64,000 nt of DNA from Jacaranda mimosifolia (GCA_018894105.1 CM032128.1:22239001-22303000), one strand, 5' to 3'; shown: positions 35,967 through 47,925, counted from the stretch's first letter. Made by a program: numbers and translations. The notes: a model not told the origin generated them from the sequence alone.

Positions 35967-37818
35967 AAAGAAACACTCCTCTTACTAAGCTATCAAATTT
36001 ACTATTTTTTTAATTTTTAGCAGAACACTTCCTCCTATTGGTCCTATTATAAAGTATATTGAATTAAAAATTTTAAATAAGTTAATTTCATGAATTTCCA
36101 TAGTTAAATGTTATCTAAAAAATAACTTTAATATCAAATGTCGTTATGCAGAAGTAAGAACTAATGGCTTTGTAAATAATTCTTATAATTTTTTTTATGA
36201 GAGTTTTGATTGGAGAGGAAAAAGAAAAGGAATGAGGAGGAAGATATCGAGGAGAATACGTTTTGTGTTGTCTATAATTTTTTTATTAGGTTAATGATAA
36301 TTTTTTTGGTATTTAAGCATTTTCAAGAATTTGAGTGGGCAATATGACACAATGGAGAGATTAAAAAGCATACTATAAAGAGGTAAAGTGGACCAAGTAT
36401 ATTTTCAACGCTCAAGGAAATGCTACTAATTTTTTGAAATTCATTTGCTTCCTTTTCTCACTGTGCATAATTCCATCTTTTTCTTGATGGCTTTCCCATT
36501 CGGAAGTAAAAACTTGACCAAATCAAGGGCAATCTCTGTATCATAGAAGTTGAAATTTTGATAAGCATGTTATGTGGGTCACCATACAAATTATTCCCAG
36601 TGAGGAGTATCCCATTCTAAAGTTAAAAGTTGGGTAATAGTGAAATCTTTGTACCATCTAAGTAGCACATTTGAATGATTTTTACTTGGCATGGCAAGCA
36701 TGCTTTATCTTCAACTCTCTGAAAGTGCTACTAGGCTGCTAGCACTTTTCCACTTTCTTCTCCTTTTCCAAGCTTAATTTTTCCATCCTTTCAACTATTT
36801 CTCCATTTTGAAGCAAAAACTTGACAATCTAAATATGCAATCTATATATCATCTAAGCTTGCAATCTGTATATCTTCGACTCTCGAAAAAGTGCTAGTGC
36901 TAATAGTTTGTTGAATATTCCTCTTCTTTCTCTCTTCACAACCTTGCACAATTTCATGTTTTCCATGATTGCTTTCCATTTTGAAGTAATTTCTTGATCA
37001 AATCATGTGTGATCTATGTTCTATTAAATTTTGAAATTTGAATGATTTGGCATGATATGATAAACATATTATATCTTCGAAAACTCTCCTAGCAAGTTCT
37101 ATTAGCATGTTTAAACTCTTCTACTTTCTTTCTCTATCCACTCATGTTCTCCTTGTTCTTTAAGACTTTCCCATTCTGAAGTGAAAACTTGACCAACTAA
37201 AGTGAAATTTTTGTACCATATAAGTTTGAAATTTAAAGGGTTTTGACATGACATAGCAGGCATGCTTTATTTCTGATCCTCGAAGAGGTGCTGCTAGCAT
37301 GCGGAAACTCTTTTGCTTCTATTCTCCACTCCTTGGCATAGCTTCAACATTCTCCAGGACTTTCCATTCTAAAGTAAAAAGTTAAACAAATCTGGTCAAT
37401 CTAAGTACCTTCTTACTAAATCTCTTCCACCCCATCTCTCGACTCCTATGCATATTTTTCATCTTCATGAGCACTTGCCTATTATAAATAAAAAACTTGA
37501 AATAAAGTTTAATAATCATACCATGTAAGCTAGAAATATGAATGATTTTGACTTGATATGAAAATCGTACTATATGTTTGACCCTCAAGGATGTGCTACT
37601 AGCTTGCTGAAACTCTTTCCTCCTTCCTTCACTCATGCGCATACTTCTTATCTTCTGTTGGACTTTCTAATAGTGAATTGAAAAGTTGACCACTTGGAGT
37701 GTAATCTCTATACCATCAAAGTTGAAAATTCGAATTATTTTAACAAGATATGACAACTATTCTATATCTTCTACCCTAGAGGAAGTATAATTAGCTTACT
37801 AAAACTCTTTCTCTTTAT
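34548..37818. repeat. Modular repeat: array, tail, array
   Basis: The interrupted array continues (anchors near 34640, 34830, 35020 and 35215, spacing ~190). A tail follows at 35260-36400, with an (AG) microsatellite inside it. Another array follows (36400-37818, anchors near 36560, 36690, 37060, 37250, 37550 and 37745). It ends in 'gaaactctttctc'-type sequence at about 37818, where the CACTA-like sequence begins. Small open frames at 34662-34847 and 37382-37642 are chance readings of the monomers. Confidence 0.8.
35926..35962. repeat. (AG)n microsatellite
   Basis: An uninterrupted AG run of about 37 bp within the tail of the modular repeat. Sister tails at 13735 and 15430 carry only short 'aaaagaaaagg' purine stretches at the same place. 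Confidence 0.95.
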
Positions 37819-38375
37819 CTCTAAAGGTCACTGATCTAGTTATTAATTAGTTTTTCAATCACTAATAATAGTTACTGCATAAAGTGGTCACTAATTAATG
37901 ACCGAACTATTTTTGGTTCACTAATTTATGACCAAATTTTCTTTCAGTCATTAATATGGTCACTAATTAGTGATTGCATTTTTTGGTCAATAATTGGCCA
38001 CAAATATAATGTTTTACTTTTTTTACATACTTTTACAATATGAAAGTATAATATTTATGTAACTCCTATACAAGTAATAAAATATTATTTTTGTTTATAT
38101 ATATATATATGATCTTATGATAATAATATGTGTACATTTAGAAAAATATAAATGTACATCATTTCATATATAAATATATAAGTATTAAATATTTCTATAT
38201 TATATACATATAATTGAACATTATAAGTGTATAGATAGATACACAAAGAAATAAATAAGAATGATATTATTATTCAAAGAAAGAAAATGAGAACTAATTA
38301 ATATATATATATACACACACATGTTAGAAATATTATATATATATATATATATATTATGAGTAAATATATGCTAAT
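37819..38375. mobile_element. CACTA (En/Spm)-like element, left half
   Basis: Dense copies of 'ggtcactaatt', 'aatgaccgaa' and 'gtcactaattagtgattg' resemble the subterminal repeats of CACTA elements. They are followed by AT-rich sequence with (TA)n at 38094-38111 and 38336-38354. A clear terminal CACTA repeat is not visible on this side. The Angela element E1 splits it at 38375; the matching half is at 62159-62708. No transposase was seen, so it would be non-autonomous (about 1.1 kb in all). Confidence 0.55.
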
Positions 38376-40714
38376 TGTTGGAATAGCGCCTCGCAGCCAA
38401 TAAGATTATTAGCATGTAAACTATTTCACTTGTGAGATAATCTTGATTGAATGATATTCATATTAAATGACCATCTTTATCTTATGGTTATTTTACTTCA
38501 CTAGCATTTGGTTGAAGCCTTTAGATCACACATGACTATGGGACTTGGTCACACACTAGGTGGTAATCATTAAATAAGTTTTACATGGTTGTGATCTTAA
38601 AATATTCCAAGTCATTGAATCTTATGAGACAGGGCATCCAAGATTCAGATAGACTTGCACTAACAATGCATAAATCCAAGGAGTTGGATATTGCTTCGTT
38701 TTATGAGCAATCCATGTTAGACATGGGTGTATGTTAGTAGGTACTTCTTAGAGAATAAGTTCACTAAGGCCCACTCGAAAAATTCACTAGATAGCCGAAG
38801 TAGCAAGTCGGTAGTGGCAAGTTCTCCAGCTTATGCTAGTGCATATAATTAGTCCTTAAACCTGAGGATCCATGGTAACCTTGCGTTTAGGTCCTCATAC
38901 TTTGACTCATTCTTGACCACTGAGTGGGTCATCCGGGTTGAGATTGGATGTGAGCTACTTATTCATGGAGGTTTGTGAGATCTAAGATGGGATTCGTCTC
39001 CTCGTCATTGTGAAGGGCTAGTGCATCTCCTATGTATCTATTATAATAGATTCCAATGAGTCCTTGCGTAAGGTAGTATGATAATTTGAAAAATGAGTTT
39101 TCCAAATATGAGGTCATAAATTGGAATCAAGCATTGAGATTAGAAACATAGTTATCGAGGCTATTAGGGAGAGGGGAAAATTGCTACGAACCCCCCTGTG
39201 TTAAGAAAAATACGCAAATTACACCCCTGTTGTAACACCCCTTAAATTCAGTATTTCAGAAAATTGGGATTTAGAAATTAAGATTTCGGTTAACCGGATT
39301 TTAAGGCTCATGATTAATATTAAAAGGACTGAATTGCAAGGAAATTGGAAGTTTGGGGGTGAGAATCGCAATTTTTTTAGGATTCAATTGACACATTTTC
39401 TTGACTTAGAGGCTTGGGAGTAATTTTTGAAATTTTGGGATTCAATTGAGGAGTCTCATAATTTCAGGGACTAAATTGAAAAATGGAAAATTGGATTTTG
39501 GAAATCGGACAGCTTTCCTTCTCTTTTTCTTTTCTTCCTTCTTCCCATTTTTTCTTCTTTCTTCATCACTATTCCATTTTTCTTCCTCCTTCAACCGAGA
39601 GTCAACCACCACCATGATCCTATCTCCGGTGACCTAAACCCCAATCTAACCCCACCAAACTCTTTCCCCACATGCCTAGTGTCCATTTCCTCCACCATGC
39701 AAGCCATCGGACGGCGGAGCCCCACGGCGGAGGAAGACCCGATTTTTTGGTGGTGATGGGTTTAACATTTTCCGGAGGTGATTTAGGTGTTTGAGGGGTG
39801 TTTTGGAAAGCTTAAGGTGTGAGGAAGAGGGCTGTATGGTTGCATGTGGTTGAAGAACGGCCAGAAGTTGAGAAAATTGTGATCGGAGTCGGGCGGTGTG
39901 TTTATAAATTGGTCTGAAAATTGGAGTTTTCGGAGGCTACAGGCGTCTAAACAGAAATCTGACTATACCGTTGGACTCAGGAGCTAGAAAGGAGTTGGAC
40001 TGCTCGGTTTGAGAATTTTCCGGCAGCGGCGGACGGCAGCGCTCCGGCGGCCGGTGGTGGCGCTCCGGCGGTGCTCCGGCGACCTCAGGGCAGTTTCTTC
40101 ATCCCGACGTGGCGAACGCAGTGGCGTGGTTGGTTCGTGAAACCGAGGTCTCATTGTGTAGTTGTGGTAGAGAATTGGAGAGTTGTTATATATATATATA
40201 TATGTGCATGCATATGTATATTTTCCTTATTGAGTTGTATCCATGCCAAGAATAGAATTTGAGGATGTTGAGATGTTATATATATATATGTGTGTGTGTG
40301 TTGGTTTCCCATGCTATGGAATATGAATTTAGTGGACCTGGACTCATGCATAATGCCAACTTGGACTTATTATAGTATTAAGGATTGTATTATAAGATTA
40401 AATGGCATTTGATTAGGAATTGATTATGTAAGGATTATGTTCATGACCTTGAAATAGGAATGAGATACTGTATTAATTGATAAATTAGTGATTCTAGATC
40501 GTTAATGGTATAATTGTGATTAATAGAATTAAGTATGGATTTTGATTATAAATATTACTTTTCGGATAGGTAACAATGAAGTGGGTCCTGCGGACCAATA
40601 GGCTGTTGACCGTGATAGCACTTCTGAGATTATGGAGGTGAGGATCTATCCCTCTTGGTACTTGTTATACCTATGAGGCTATGCCAATTTGGCACCCTAT
40701 TGAGCTATCTATTA

Positions 40715-41240
40715 TTGAAATTAACCCCTGTGTGGGTTTACTGTTTCTGTACGTTACTCAGAACCGTGTTTGGATTCTGGTTGTTATTTGATTCTGTTCT
40801 GAACCCTTGTGAGGGTCTTCCACTTTGGGTTATTTCTTTGATTACCGCTATTCGTGAATTATTGAACCTTTGTGAGGGTCTGCCAATTTGGCACTTCATT
40901 TCATTTATCGATGTTTGTGATAAACCCCTGTGCGGGTTATTGTTTCTAAACTGACTGAACTGTTATTGAAATCTGTGATCTGTTAAGATCTTTGATATTC
41001 TGTTATCTGATTCGGACACCCCTGCGCGGGTTATTTCTGTTCTGATTCTATTTTTGTTTGTTCTGGTATCTGTATTGTCCAGTATTGTTATTGTTTGCCC
41101 TGTCGTCACTTCTATACTGTTCTGAATTGTCTGTACGTTTGATACGCTAGGGGCTATTCCCTGGGTATTCGTTCTGTAAGTCCAATATGCTAGGGGCTAT
41201 TCCCTGGGTATTCAGTTTGTCAGCCATATGCTAGGGTTAT
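40715..41240. repeat. Short interspersed repeats in the Tekay-type LTR
   Basis: Five variants of 'aacccctgtgcgggtt' occur between 40725 and 41030. Each is nearly self-complementary around 'ctgtg', so each could form a small hairpin. Two close copies of 'atgctaggggctattccctg' begin near 41147 and 41189, followed by shorter derivatives to 41280. Confidence 0.7.
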
Positions 41241-41365
41241 TCCTAGGTATGAGCGATGTGCTAAGGCTATTCTTGGGCATCTACTGTTATCCTTCGATTG
41301 ACATCTGTTATCCGTCCGTACTGTTATCTGTTGATCTGATATCCGACTGTCTGTTATCTGTTACC

Positions 41366-41836
41366 GAGCTGATATGTTGTTCCTAGCTGTAAAGCAGGAC
41401 GAGCTGATATGTTGTTCCCAGCTATTAAGTTCGGGACGAGCTGATATGTTGTTCCCAGCTGTTAAGCGGGACGAGCTGATATGTTGTTCCCAGTTGTTAA
41501 GCTCGGGACGTGCTGATATGTTGTTCCCAGCTATTAAGTTCGGGACGTGCTGATATGTTGTTCCCAGCTGTTAAGTTTGGGATGTGTTGATATGTTGTTC
41601 CCAGCTGTTAAGTTCGGGACGTGCTGATATGTTGTTCCCAGCTGTAAAGCGGGACGAGCTGATATGTTGTTCCCAGCTGTTAAGTTCGGGATGTGCTGAT
41701 ATGTTGTTCCCAGCTGTAAAGCGGGACGAGCTGATATGTTGTTCCCAGCTGTTAAGCTCGGGACGTGCTGATATGTTGTTCCCAGCTGTTAAGTTCGGGA
41801 CGTGCTGATATGTTGTTCCCAGCTGTAAAGCGGGAC
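41366..41836. repeat. 13-unit tandem repeat with 35/37-bp units
   Basis: Thirteen units lie head to tail, each starting g(a/t)gctgatatgttgttc. Eight are 37 bp (ending taagttcgggac-type) and five are 35 bp (ending aaagcgggac or ttaagcgggac). In order the lengths are 35, 37, 35, 37, 37, 37, 37, 35, 37, 35, 37, 37, 35, adding to 471 bp. There are no spacers. The mix of lengths keeps both strands open for stretches of 70-130 codons by chance; these are not genes. Confidence 0.95.
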
Positions 41837-42594
41837 GAGCTGTTAAGAGACTGATATGATTGTTATGATATGATCTGTTAGATTGATTCGATTGATCTGA
41901 TCTGTTTATTGATTGATTTTGATTGTTTCCGGACTGATTGACTGATTGCATGCTTGACTGAATCACTGAATGCGACTGCCTGCCTGCCTGCCTAATCGAT
42001 TGTCTGACCGTATTATGATATGTTCTGCCTGACTGTTGATTTACAGTCTGTTGAGTTGATTCTCCCTCAACAGATTCCTTCTGTTATGCTTACAGTTATC
42101 CCTCACTAAGTCTTTTGGACATAACCCCCCCGTTTATTTTGATTCTCTCAGACAGGGACTAAGCAAGGGATTTGGACTCCATCCTGGATAAGAGTATGTT
42201 TTGTAATAGATCAGATGTTGAATGTATATATTGAAGTCGTTTGATTGCTAAGTGTGGATTTGAGATCTATGATACGTTATGATGATAGGGATGACTTAAA
42301 GGTTGTAAATATTTCGTTATATAAGAACATGAAATTTGGCCTTCGTTTTATAGATTATCGAGTTTGGTAAGGTTGTAATTCCACTGCTTTTGATAAGTTG
42401 AATTGGAAATCTGGTGGCATGCATTTAGTTATGTGTTGTATATTACAGGTTTGTTTAAGTTTGAATCCGCTGCTATTTCTGATGAACATGAAATATCTGA
42501 TTATGGGCCTATTGAATTGTATTTTTTGGTTCAGAATTATTGAATGGAACGTTTTGATATCTCAGCTTTGGGTTACCCAGAGTGGGGTGTCACA

Positions 42595-43616
42595 CCTGTG
42601 AAAAAACAAATTTCAAAGAACACCCTTATATTTTAAAAAATCGTGCAACGAACCCCTCTAAGAGCGTGGGTGTAGCACACACGCCTGTGCATGCATCTGG
42701 GTTTAAATTTTGTATATAAAAAGACAATTATACCCTTGTTCATCAACCGTTGGATTTTCTTTTAAAAAATCAACGATTTAGATTAAATCATATTATATAT
42801 ATATTTTTTTAAAATATAAAATATATATTTATATACATAATATAATATATTATTATATATAATGTGTATATATATAAATGATACCCACCCCACCAGACTG
42901 CTAGCGCCACTGCCAGCGGCCTCCACTGGCGGCCGGTAGCCCCATTAAAAAAAAAAAGAAAAGAAAAATCAAAACAGATGGCAGCCAGTAGCCGGATCTT
43001 GCCACAATGCTGCCATGGCCACGGCTGCCATGGCCACGACCCGTAAGGGTGGGGGTGGGGTTTGGGGAGACGGGGTGGGGGTGGGGAATGGGGGTAGAAT
43101 TTTGTATTTTATATATATACATATATATATATATTATCATATATGTATTATATTAAATATATTATTGTATATATTATATATATATGATAATAAATATATA
43201 AATATAACTATCTTAAAAAATATATATATAGCTAAATAAATATATAATATCATATATATGTATGTAAATATATTATATATTTTCATAAATATATATAATA
43301 TTTCATTTGAAATAAATAATTAGAATGAAATAATGGAGGAAGAGAGAAATGAGAAATAAAAAGAAAAGAAAAGAATGAAAGAAAAGGGAAAAACTGATAA
43401 TAAAAGATTATTTAAATTGAATTGAAAATATATTAAATGATTAAGGGTAAATTAGTCTTTTCATATTAAAATTATGTTAAATAGGCAGCAAATGAGAAGG
43501 GGGAGGCGGTGTGCATGATTTTTTAAAACATGAGGAGGTATTATGAAAATTTATTTTTCATAAGGGGGTATAGTGCCTATTTTTTAAAACACAGGGGGGA
43601 AAATTGCTATTAGCCC
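42595..43616. other. MULE-like element, right portion: GC-rich core and AT satellites
   Basis: No coding region is supported. 42780-42880 and 43110-43310 are (TA)-rich. 42895-43090 is GC-rich with poly-A and poly-G/T stretches and two copies of 'gctgccatggccac'. The open frames across it on both strands come from low complexity. Confidence 0.7.
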
Positions 43617-44452
43617 ATTAGGGAGAGCCGTATGCCTCTTTAGGAGATAGGAGATAGAAGGACTATATTTACATAGTAAGCATAGAGCTAGAATGGTTCA
43701 CCAAGAGCATATTCATTTGATCAATTAGTTGGGCTCCATGGGCTTGAGGCTAGATATTGATCGTGGAGATTGGATACTCTTCAATTAATAGAGATTAATT
43801 GAATGAGTTATTAGTTTAAAGGAGTTTAAATTAATGCGAATATTTCAATGTTTAAAATATCACAATTGTTGTGAGCCCATGTCTAATGAATGGGAGAACC
43901 TAATGGGTCATACACGAAAGCCTAAAGGAAGTTCTATTTGATAGAAGGATATCTAAGAGTTAGAAAATTCGGTATGACCATTTTTGTGGAGAAAAATCAG
44001 TTGGCTAATTTTTGGTCATTTTTAGCTTGATTGATTTTATTGTTAAATTAATCAAAATAATTCAAGGAGTTAAATTAGATCAATTGAACTAAGGAGTTAA
44101 TTTAATTGGTGCCATATGACAATTAATTAATCAAGTTAACTTAAGGAGTTTAGTTGACATCTTCTAGCTTAAAGAGTTAAGTTAGATGACTTAAGGAGTT
44201 AAGTCAAGATGGTTAATTAAATTAAAGAATTAATTTAATTAAAGTCAGGATTTCATTTTGGAGGGAAATTCAAATAAAGAAGTTCATTTGAGGTCCATTT
44301 AGAATTAATTTGGATGACATTTCATGAGATGAAATGAAGATTCCAAATTAAATCCAAATACAAGTGAAATTCACATTTCACATGCAAGTGGATTGCTTAG
44401 TTGGCACATCACCTCGTGGAGGGTGTGATGCTAACTTGCATCACATCTAAAA

Positions 44453-44466
44453 CTCTATAAATAGAG
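44453..44466 (+). promoter_or_regulatory. Probable LTR TATA box
   Basis: The sequence tctataaatagagg is conserved in this LTR and in the E1 3' LTR (61556-61569); E2 has 'ctacaaatagg' at the same place (50096). Its position, followed about 110 bp later by the conserved 'cactcatgtgttgaag', fits an RNA polymerase II promoter within the LTR. Confidence 0.6.
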
Positions 44467-45059
44467 GAGGTGGCCAGCCATTTGATCAACTAATGCTAAG
44501 ATTCCATTTTTTCTTCCAAAAGTGTGATCCACTCATGTGTTGAAGTTTCACACATTCCTCACATTTCTCTCCACAATTTCGACCTCCTATCTTATTCTTC
44601 CTCTAGTAATCTAGCTGATTAGTGGAAGATTGGAGCTTGCCTTGGGTGTGTGGATCATAACATTAGAGGCTTAACAATTGGGGAGCTTTTGCTCTTGAAG
44701 ATCCATTGCAGTGCAGAAAGATTGGAGGTTGTTTTTGAGGCCTTGCCGATTTTTGTTTTTGCTGATATTTTTACTGGAGATCCTCAAATGTGTTGAGGTG
44801 TTTCTATCTGAATTTCAGCTCAATCGGAGGTGATTTTCCTGGGCAATGGTTGCCCCTTTTTTGCTGTACTAGGATTGACAAAATTGAAGTGTTCACTTTG
44901 GTCATCCATTTCCACCTTGGATTTAAGTGATCAAGGTATTATTTTTCAACCAAATCCATCCTAATGGCATGATTAGATACTTGAATAAAATGTAGTCAAG
45001 TTTTTATTTAGCTATTTTTGCTTTATAACTTGAATCTTTATGCTACACTTTACTTCAAG

Positions 45060-45072
45060 TGGTATCGGAGCC
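45060..45072 (+). other. Primer binding site of E1
   Basis: tggtatcggagcc lies two bases after the LTR end and is complementary to the 3' end of initiator tRNA-Met, with one A-to-G change from the usual tggtatcagagcc. Confidence 0.9.
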
Positions 45073-47073
45073 TAATTCATGCTTTAATTTAGATTTTTGT
45101 TTGATTGATTCATGTGATGAATTGATCTAGATCGCCAAATATTTGATCTAATTCATGGATTTGAGTGTTTGGTTGACGATGCATATGGCTTCTTTGCTGA
45201 TGAATTGAAATATGCTAATATGTGCTTTAAGTGTTAATTCATATGTTAGTATTATTTTGATTCATGGATGCTTATGTTAAATGTTGATTTAGCATTGGAT
45301 GATGTTATATGTTGATATAGCATTTTTATTTGGCCTTAAGGTGTTTTGGTCATTTTTGGATCCAATTGGATTGGAGATAATTGGAGATTTTTCAAAAGTT
45401 GTTTTAGATCTAAAAATTTGTCTAATATGTGTGATTTAGTGTTATGGAGGTGTCCATAATTTTTTTCTACACAAAATTTGGACCAAAAGAACCTTGACTT
45501 GATCCTCAACGCAAAATAGTGGCTGCCAGGCACCCTAGCCAGGTAGCAGCACCTAGTTTTTCTTTTGGGCTACTTTTGAGGTTATTTTGTGCTATTTTTG
45601 TGATCAAAATTAATCTAAATCACACTAATTAGATGCACAAGTGTTATGCAAGTTCTCAAAATTATGTTTGACATTTTTTATTGCTTTTAAAATCTTATTC
45701 AAATTAGTCTTCAATTTGGTGCCAAAATGAGATGCATCATTGTTATGCTTATTTTTGCTAGTTAATTACTTGTTTATGAGATAAGCATTTAATTGTGGAA
45801 TTGAATGTCAATTAGTATTTATTGTTCGTATAATTGTTGAATGGATGCTGAATGAATGGGGATATACATGAGCCTTTAATATTGATTTTATTTGTTTCAA
45901 ATTGTAGAAAATGGTTGTATTAAATTGGGGCTTACATGCCTCTTAATTTCTATCTTGTAAATGTTGTGCGAGTAGAATCACTAGAAGTGAGGATTTCTTA
46001 TCTCATGTAATTGTTGCAAGGAGATAAGAAGACTATTGGAGGCATGACGACCTATGAATGTTGAAATACATTTATGTAATAGCTAGATTTAATCAACCCA
46101 CTTAAAATCAACTAAGTAGTGCACCTATGGTTCTAAAGTGCACTACTTGGTTAAGGCTCATGGTCATTCGACCCTAGGAACATGCTAGGCACATTTACTT
46201 ATTTATGCTTTCTTTATCCTATTGATGTGTGAGATGCATTGTTAGGATATAGAAAACCTAATAAGAAGATAAAATTAATGAGATCTTTGCAAGCAATAAA
46301 TCCCTCCACTTAGAAGAGTCTAAGTGCTTTCAAATATTAAGTCAAAATGGATACAAATTAAAAAGAGTTTTAATTAATTCATGCCTTCTACCAATAATAT
46401 ATGTCATGATGATGCTACCATAATTGTGTGATGTCTCACGAGTCATAGATCACGCTTATGGTGGAAAGCTGTGCTCACATACTGAGCATACAATGCACCT
46501 TTGATTTGATGCTTCCTATGCATTATCCCACGAGTCATAGAATGACATAGTGCAGTTTCAAATCAAAGCTTGATTTGATGCTTTCTATACATTGTCGCAC
46601 GAGTCATGGATCTACATGAAAAGTGAGGCAAAATATATCAAGGGTTGTACAGAGTTGTATTAGCAAAAGTTACTTACCTTAGGATTCTTTGTGGATATCT
46701 CACGAGTTTTGGGTCCACTACAAGTCCTTAGGGCCTTGATTCTCACTAGGAAATGAGGTTTCCCGAATTCCTTAAGGGAGTGAGGAATTTGATAAAATAA
46801 TGGGAGACAAACATTCTTAAAAGTCCATAAATATGTTTTAAATATCAATATTCAATCACATGCTTATACTCTCGACCCACAACAAGTCCTTAGGGCCTTG
46901 ATTCTCACTAGGAAATGAGATTTCCCGAATTCCTTAAGGGGGCGAGGAATTTGATAAAATAGTGGGAGAAAACATGCTTGAAAGTCCATGAATATGCTTT
47001 CAATATCAATATTCAATCACATGCTTATACTTTCTTTTTTGCCTTTGTAGATTTTTGAAATTTTCAAATCAAA
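45073..47073 (+). other. Untranslated leader of E1
   Basis: About 2 kb separates the primer site from gag, matching the long leaders of Angela/BARE elements. It aligns with the E2 leader (50723-52655). Near its end a 162-bp segment is duplicated in tandem (46721-46882 and 46883-47035), while E2 has it once. No open frame of note. Confidence 0.75.
46721..47035. repeat. 162-bp tandem duplication in the E1 leader
   Basis: Two copies begin caagtccttagggccttgat and end atattcaatcacatgcttat, with few differences (for example 'gagtgagg' versus 'ggcgagg'). Confidence 0.92.
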
Positions 47074-47925
47074 ATGGCTAAGAATCCACTTAACGTTAGT
47101 TTGAAAACTAATAAACTCACTAGGCCTAACTTCCAATATTAGCGTAGAAACCTCAAAATTATTCTTGATTCCGATAGGAGGGCATATGTGCTTACTCAAA
47201 GTCTGTCGAACACCATTGGCGATGATGCTGACAATGAGGCATGTGAAACTTTCACGAAGTGGGTAGATGATGATCTACAGGCACATTGCTTCATGTTGAC
47301 TTCTATGTCCAATGAGCTCCAAAAGTCTCTAGAGCACATGAAAACTGCTCATGAGGTTCACTTGCACCTACAAGAGTTATATGGCATGCAAACTAGACAT
47401 GGAAGATTCTCATTGTCTAAGGAGCTATTCCGAACTAAAATGAATAAAGGCTCCAGTATCCATGAACATGGCCCTAAAATGATTGGTCTTATTGAGAAGC
47501 TTGGTCAATTGGACGTAGTCATGGACAATGATCTCTGTGTTGATTAATCCTTCAATCATTACCTAGCTCATTTGACCAATTCGTTATGAACTGCAACATG
47601 ATGAAGCAAGACGTAACGATTAATGAGTTGGTCGATATATTGGTGACCATCGAGGCAACAATGAAAAAAGACAAGCCTCTTATGCTTGCTTCCTTCTCCA
47701 AGTCTAAGGGCCATAGGGGTGCTACAAAGGAAGGTAAAAGAAAGAAGAGTTTTTTCCTCTAAATAAAAGCAACTCTTGAAAAGTTCAGGGGGAGTCAAGA
47801 AGATGAAAGAGGTGAAAGCCGATGCTACTTGTTTCTATTGTGGCAAGAAAGACCATTGGAAGAGAAATTGCAAAGAGTATCTTGCAACCCTTGGGGAAGG
47901 TATGTACTTTATTGAAGTGCACCTA
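47074..47925 (+). pseudogene. gag: E1 gag relic (Angela/BARE-like)
   Basis: The frame starts MAKNPLNVS at the first ATG after the leader. It continues in UBN2 capsid sequence (YVLTQSLSNTIGDDA, QELYGMQTRHGRFSLSKELF, KMIGLIEKLGQLDVVMD) and is broken by stops near 47122 and 47545. A basic stretch leads to an intact CCHC zinc knuckle, CFYCGKKDHWKRNC (47830-47871). Gag forms virus-like particles and binds element RNA. The knuckle here is better preserved than that of E2, although the rest of the frame is broken. Confidence 0.85.

Larger units (their letters stand above)
39231..42594 (+). mobile_element. Solo LTR, Tekay/Del-type Ty3/gypsy, inside the MULE-like element
   Basis: A 3364-bp insertion has ends tgtaacacccc...ggggtgtcaca, typical of Tekay/Del chromovirus LTRs, and a perfect 5-bp target duplication cctgt (39226-39230 and 42595-42599). 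There is no internal retroelement sequence, so it is the product of LTR-LTR recombination, or at least a solo LTR. Internal features are a GC-rich part at 39700-40090, AT microsatellites at 40186-40203 and 40277-40300, a stretch of 'cccctgtgcgggtt'-type imperfect repeats at 40700-41040 and a 13-unit tandem repeat. Orientation is assigned from the TGTAACACCC start, and could be reversed because the ends are partly palindromic. Confidence 0.85.
39173..43616. mobile_element. MULE-like non-autonomous DNA transposon in the E1 5' LTR
   Basis: About 1.08 kb of element (after removing the inner solo LTR) interrupts the LTR, where the other copies read straight through 'ggctattagggagccg'. Direct repeats of 9-10 bp, attagggaga, flank it (39163-39172 and 43617-43626), a Mutator-class hallmark. 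The ends are imperfect inverted repeats of about 38 bp centred on an exact cccccctgtgtt block (39190-39201, and its complement 43588-43599). It has a GC-rich core at 42895-43090 and AT microsatellite-like DNA on both sides. No transposase was seen. Confidence 0.8.
38376..45057 (+). repeat. 5' LTR of E1, interrupted by a MULE-like element
   Basis: It starts tgttggaatagcgcc and ends ctacactttacttca, directly before the primer site. LTR sequence runs 38376-39172 and 43617-45057. The TATA-like 'ctctataaatagagg' at 44452-44466, shared with the other LTR copies, is the likely core promoter, with transcription starting downstream. Blocks of 'aaggagttaa' recur every 30-60 bp at 44060-44230. Confidence 0.87.

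Noticed and set aside
40071..40351. Frames with Tyr-Ile-Tyr-Ile or His-Thr runs
   Set aside because: They are translations of TA and TG microsatellites.
41366..41836. Array resembling a CRISPR by regular repeats
   Set aside because: Units are directly adjacent with no unique spacers, and the setting is a plant LTR.
41571..41966. 131-codon open frame on the minus strand (and a 74-codon one on the plus strand)
   Set aside because: Both lie in the 35/37-bp tandem repeat; the open frames follow from unit lengths and low complexity, with no protein-like features.
42901..43239. Overlapping open frames on both strands
   Set aside because: They span GC-rich low complexity and AT microsatellites inside the MULE-like element.
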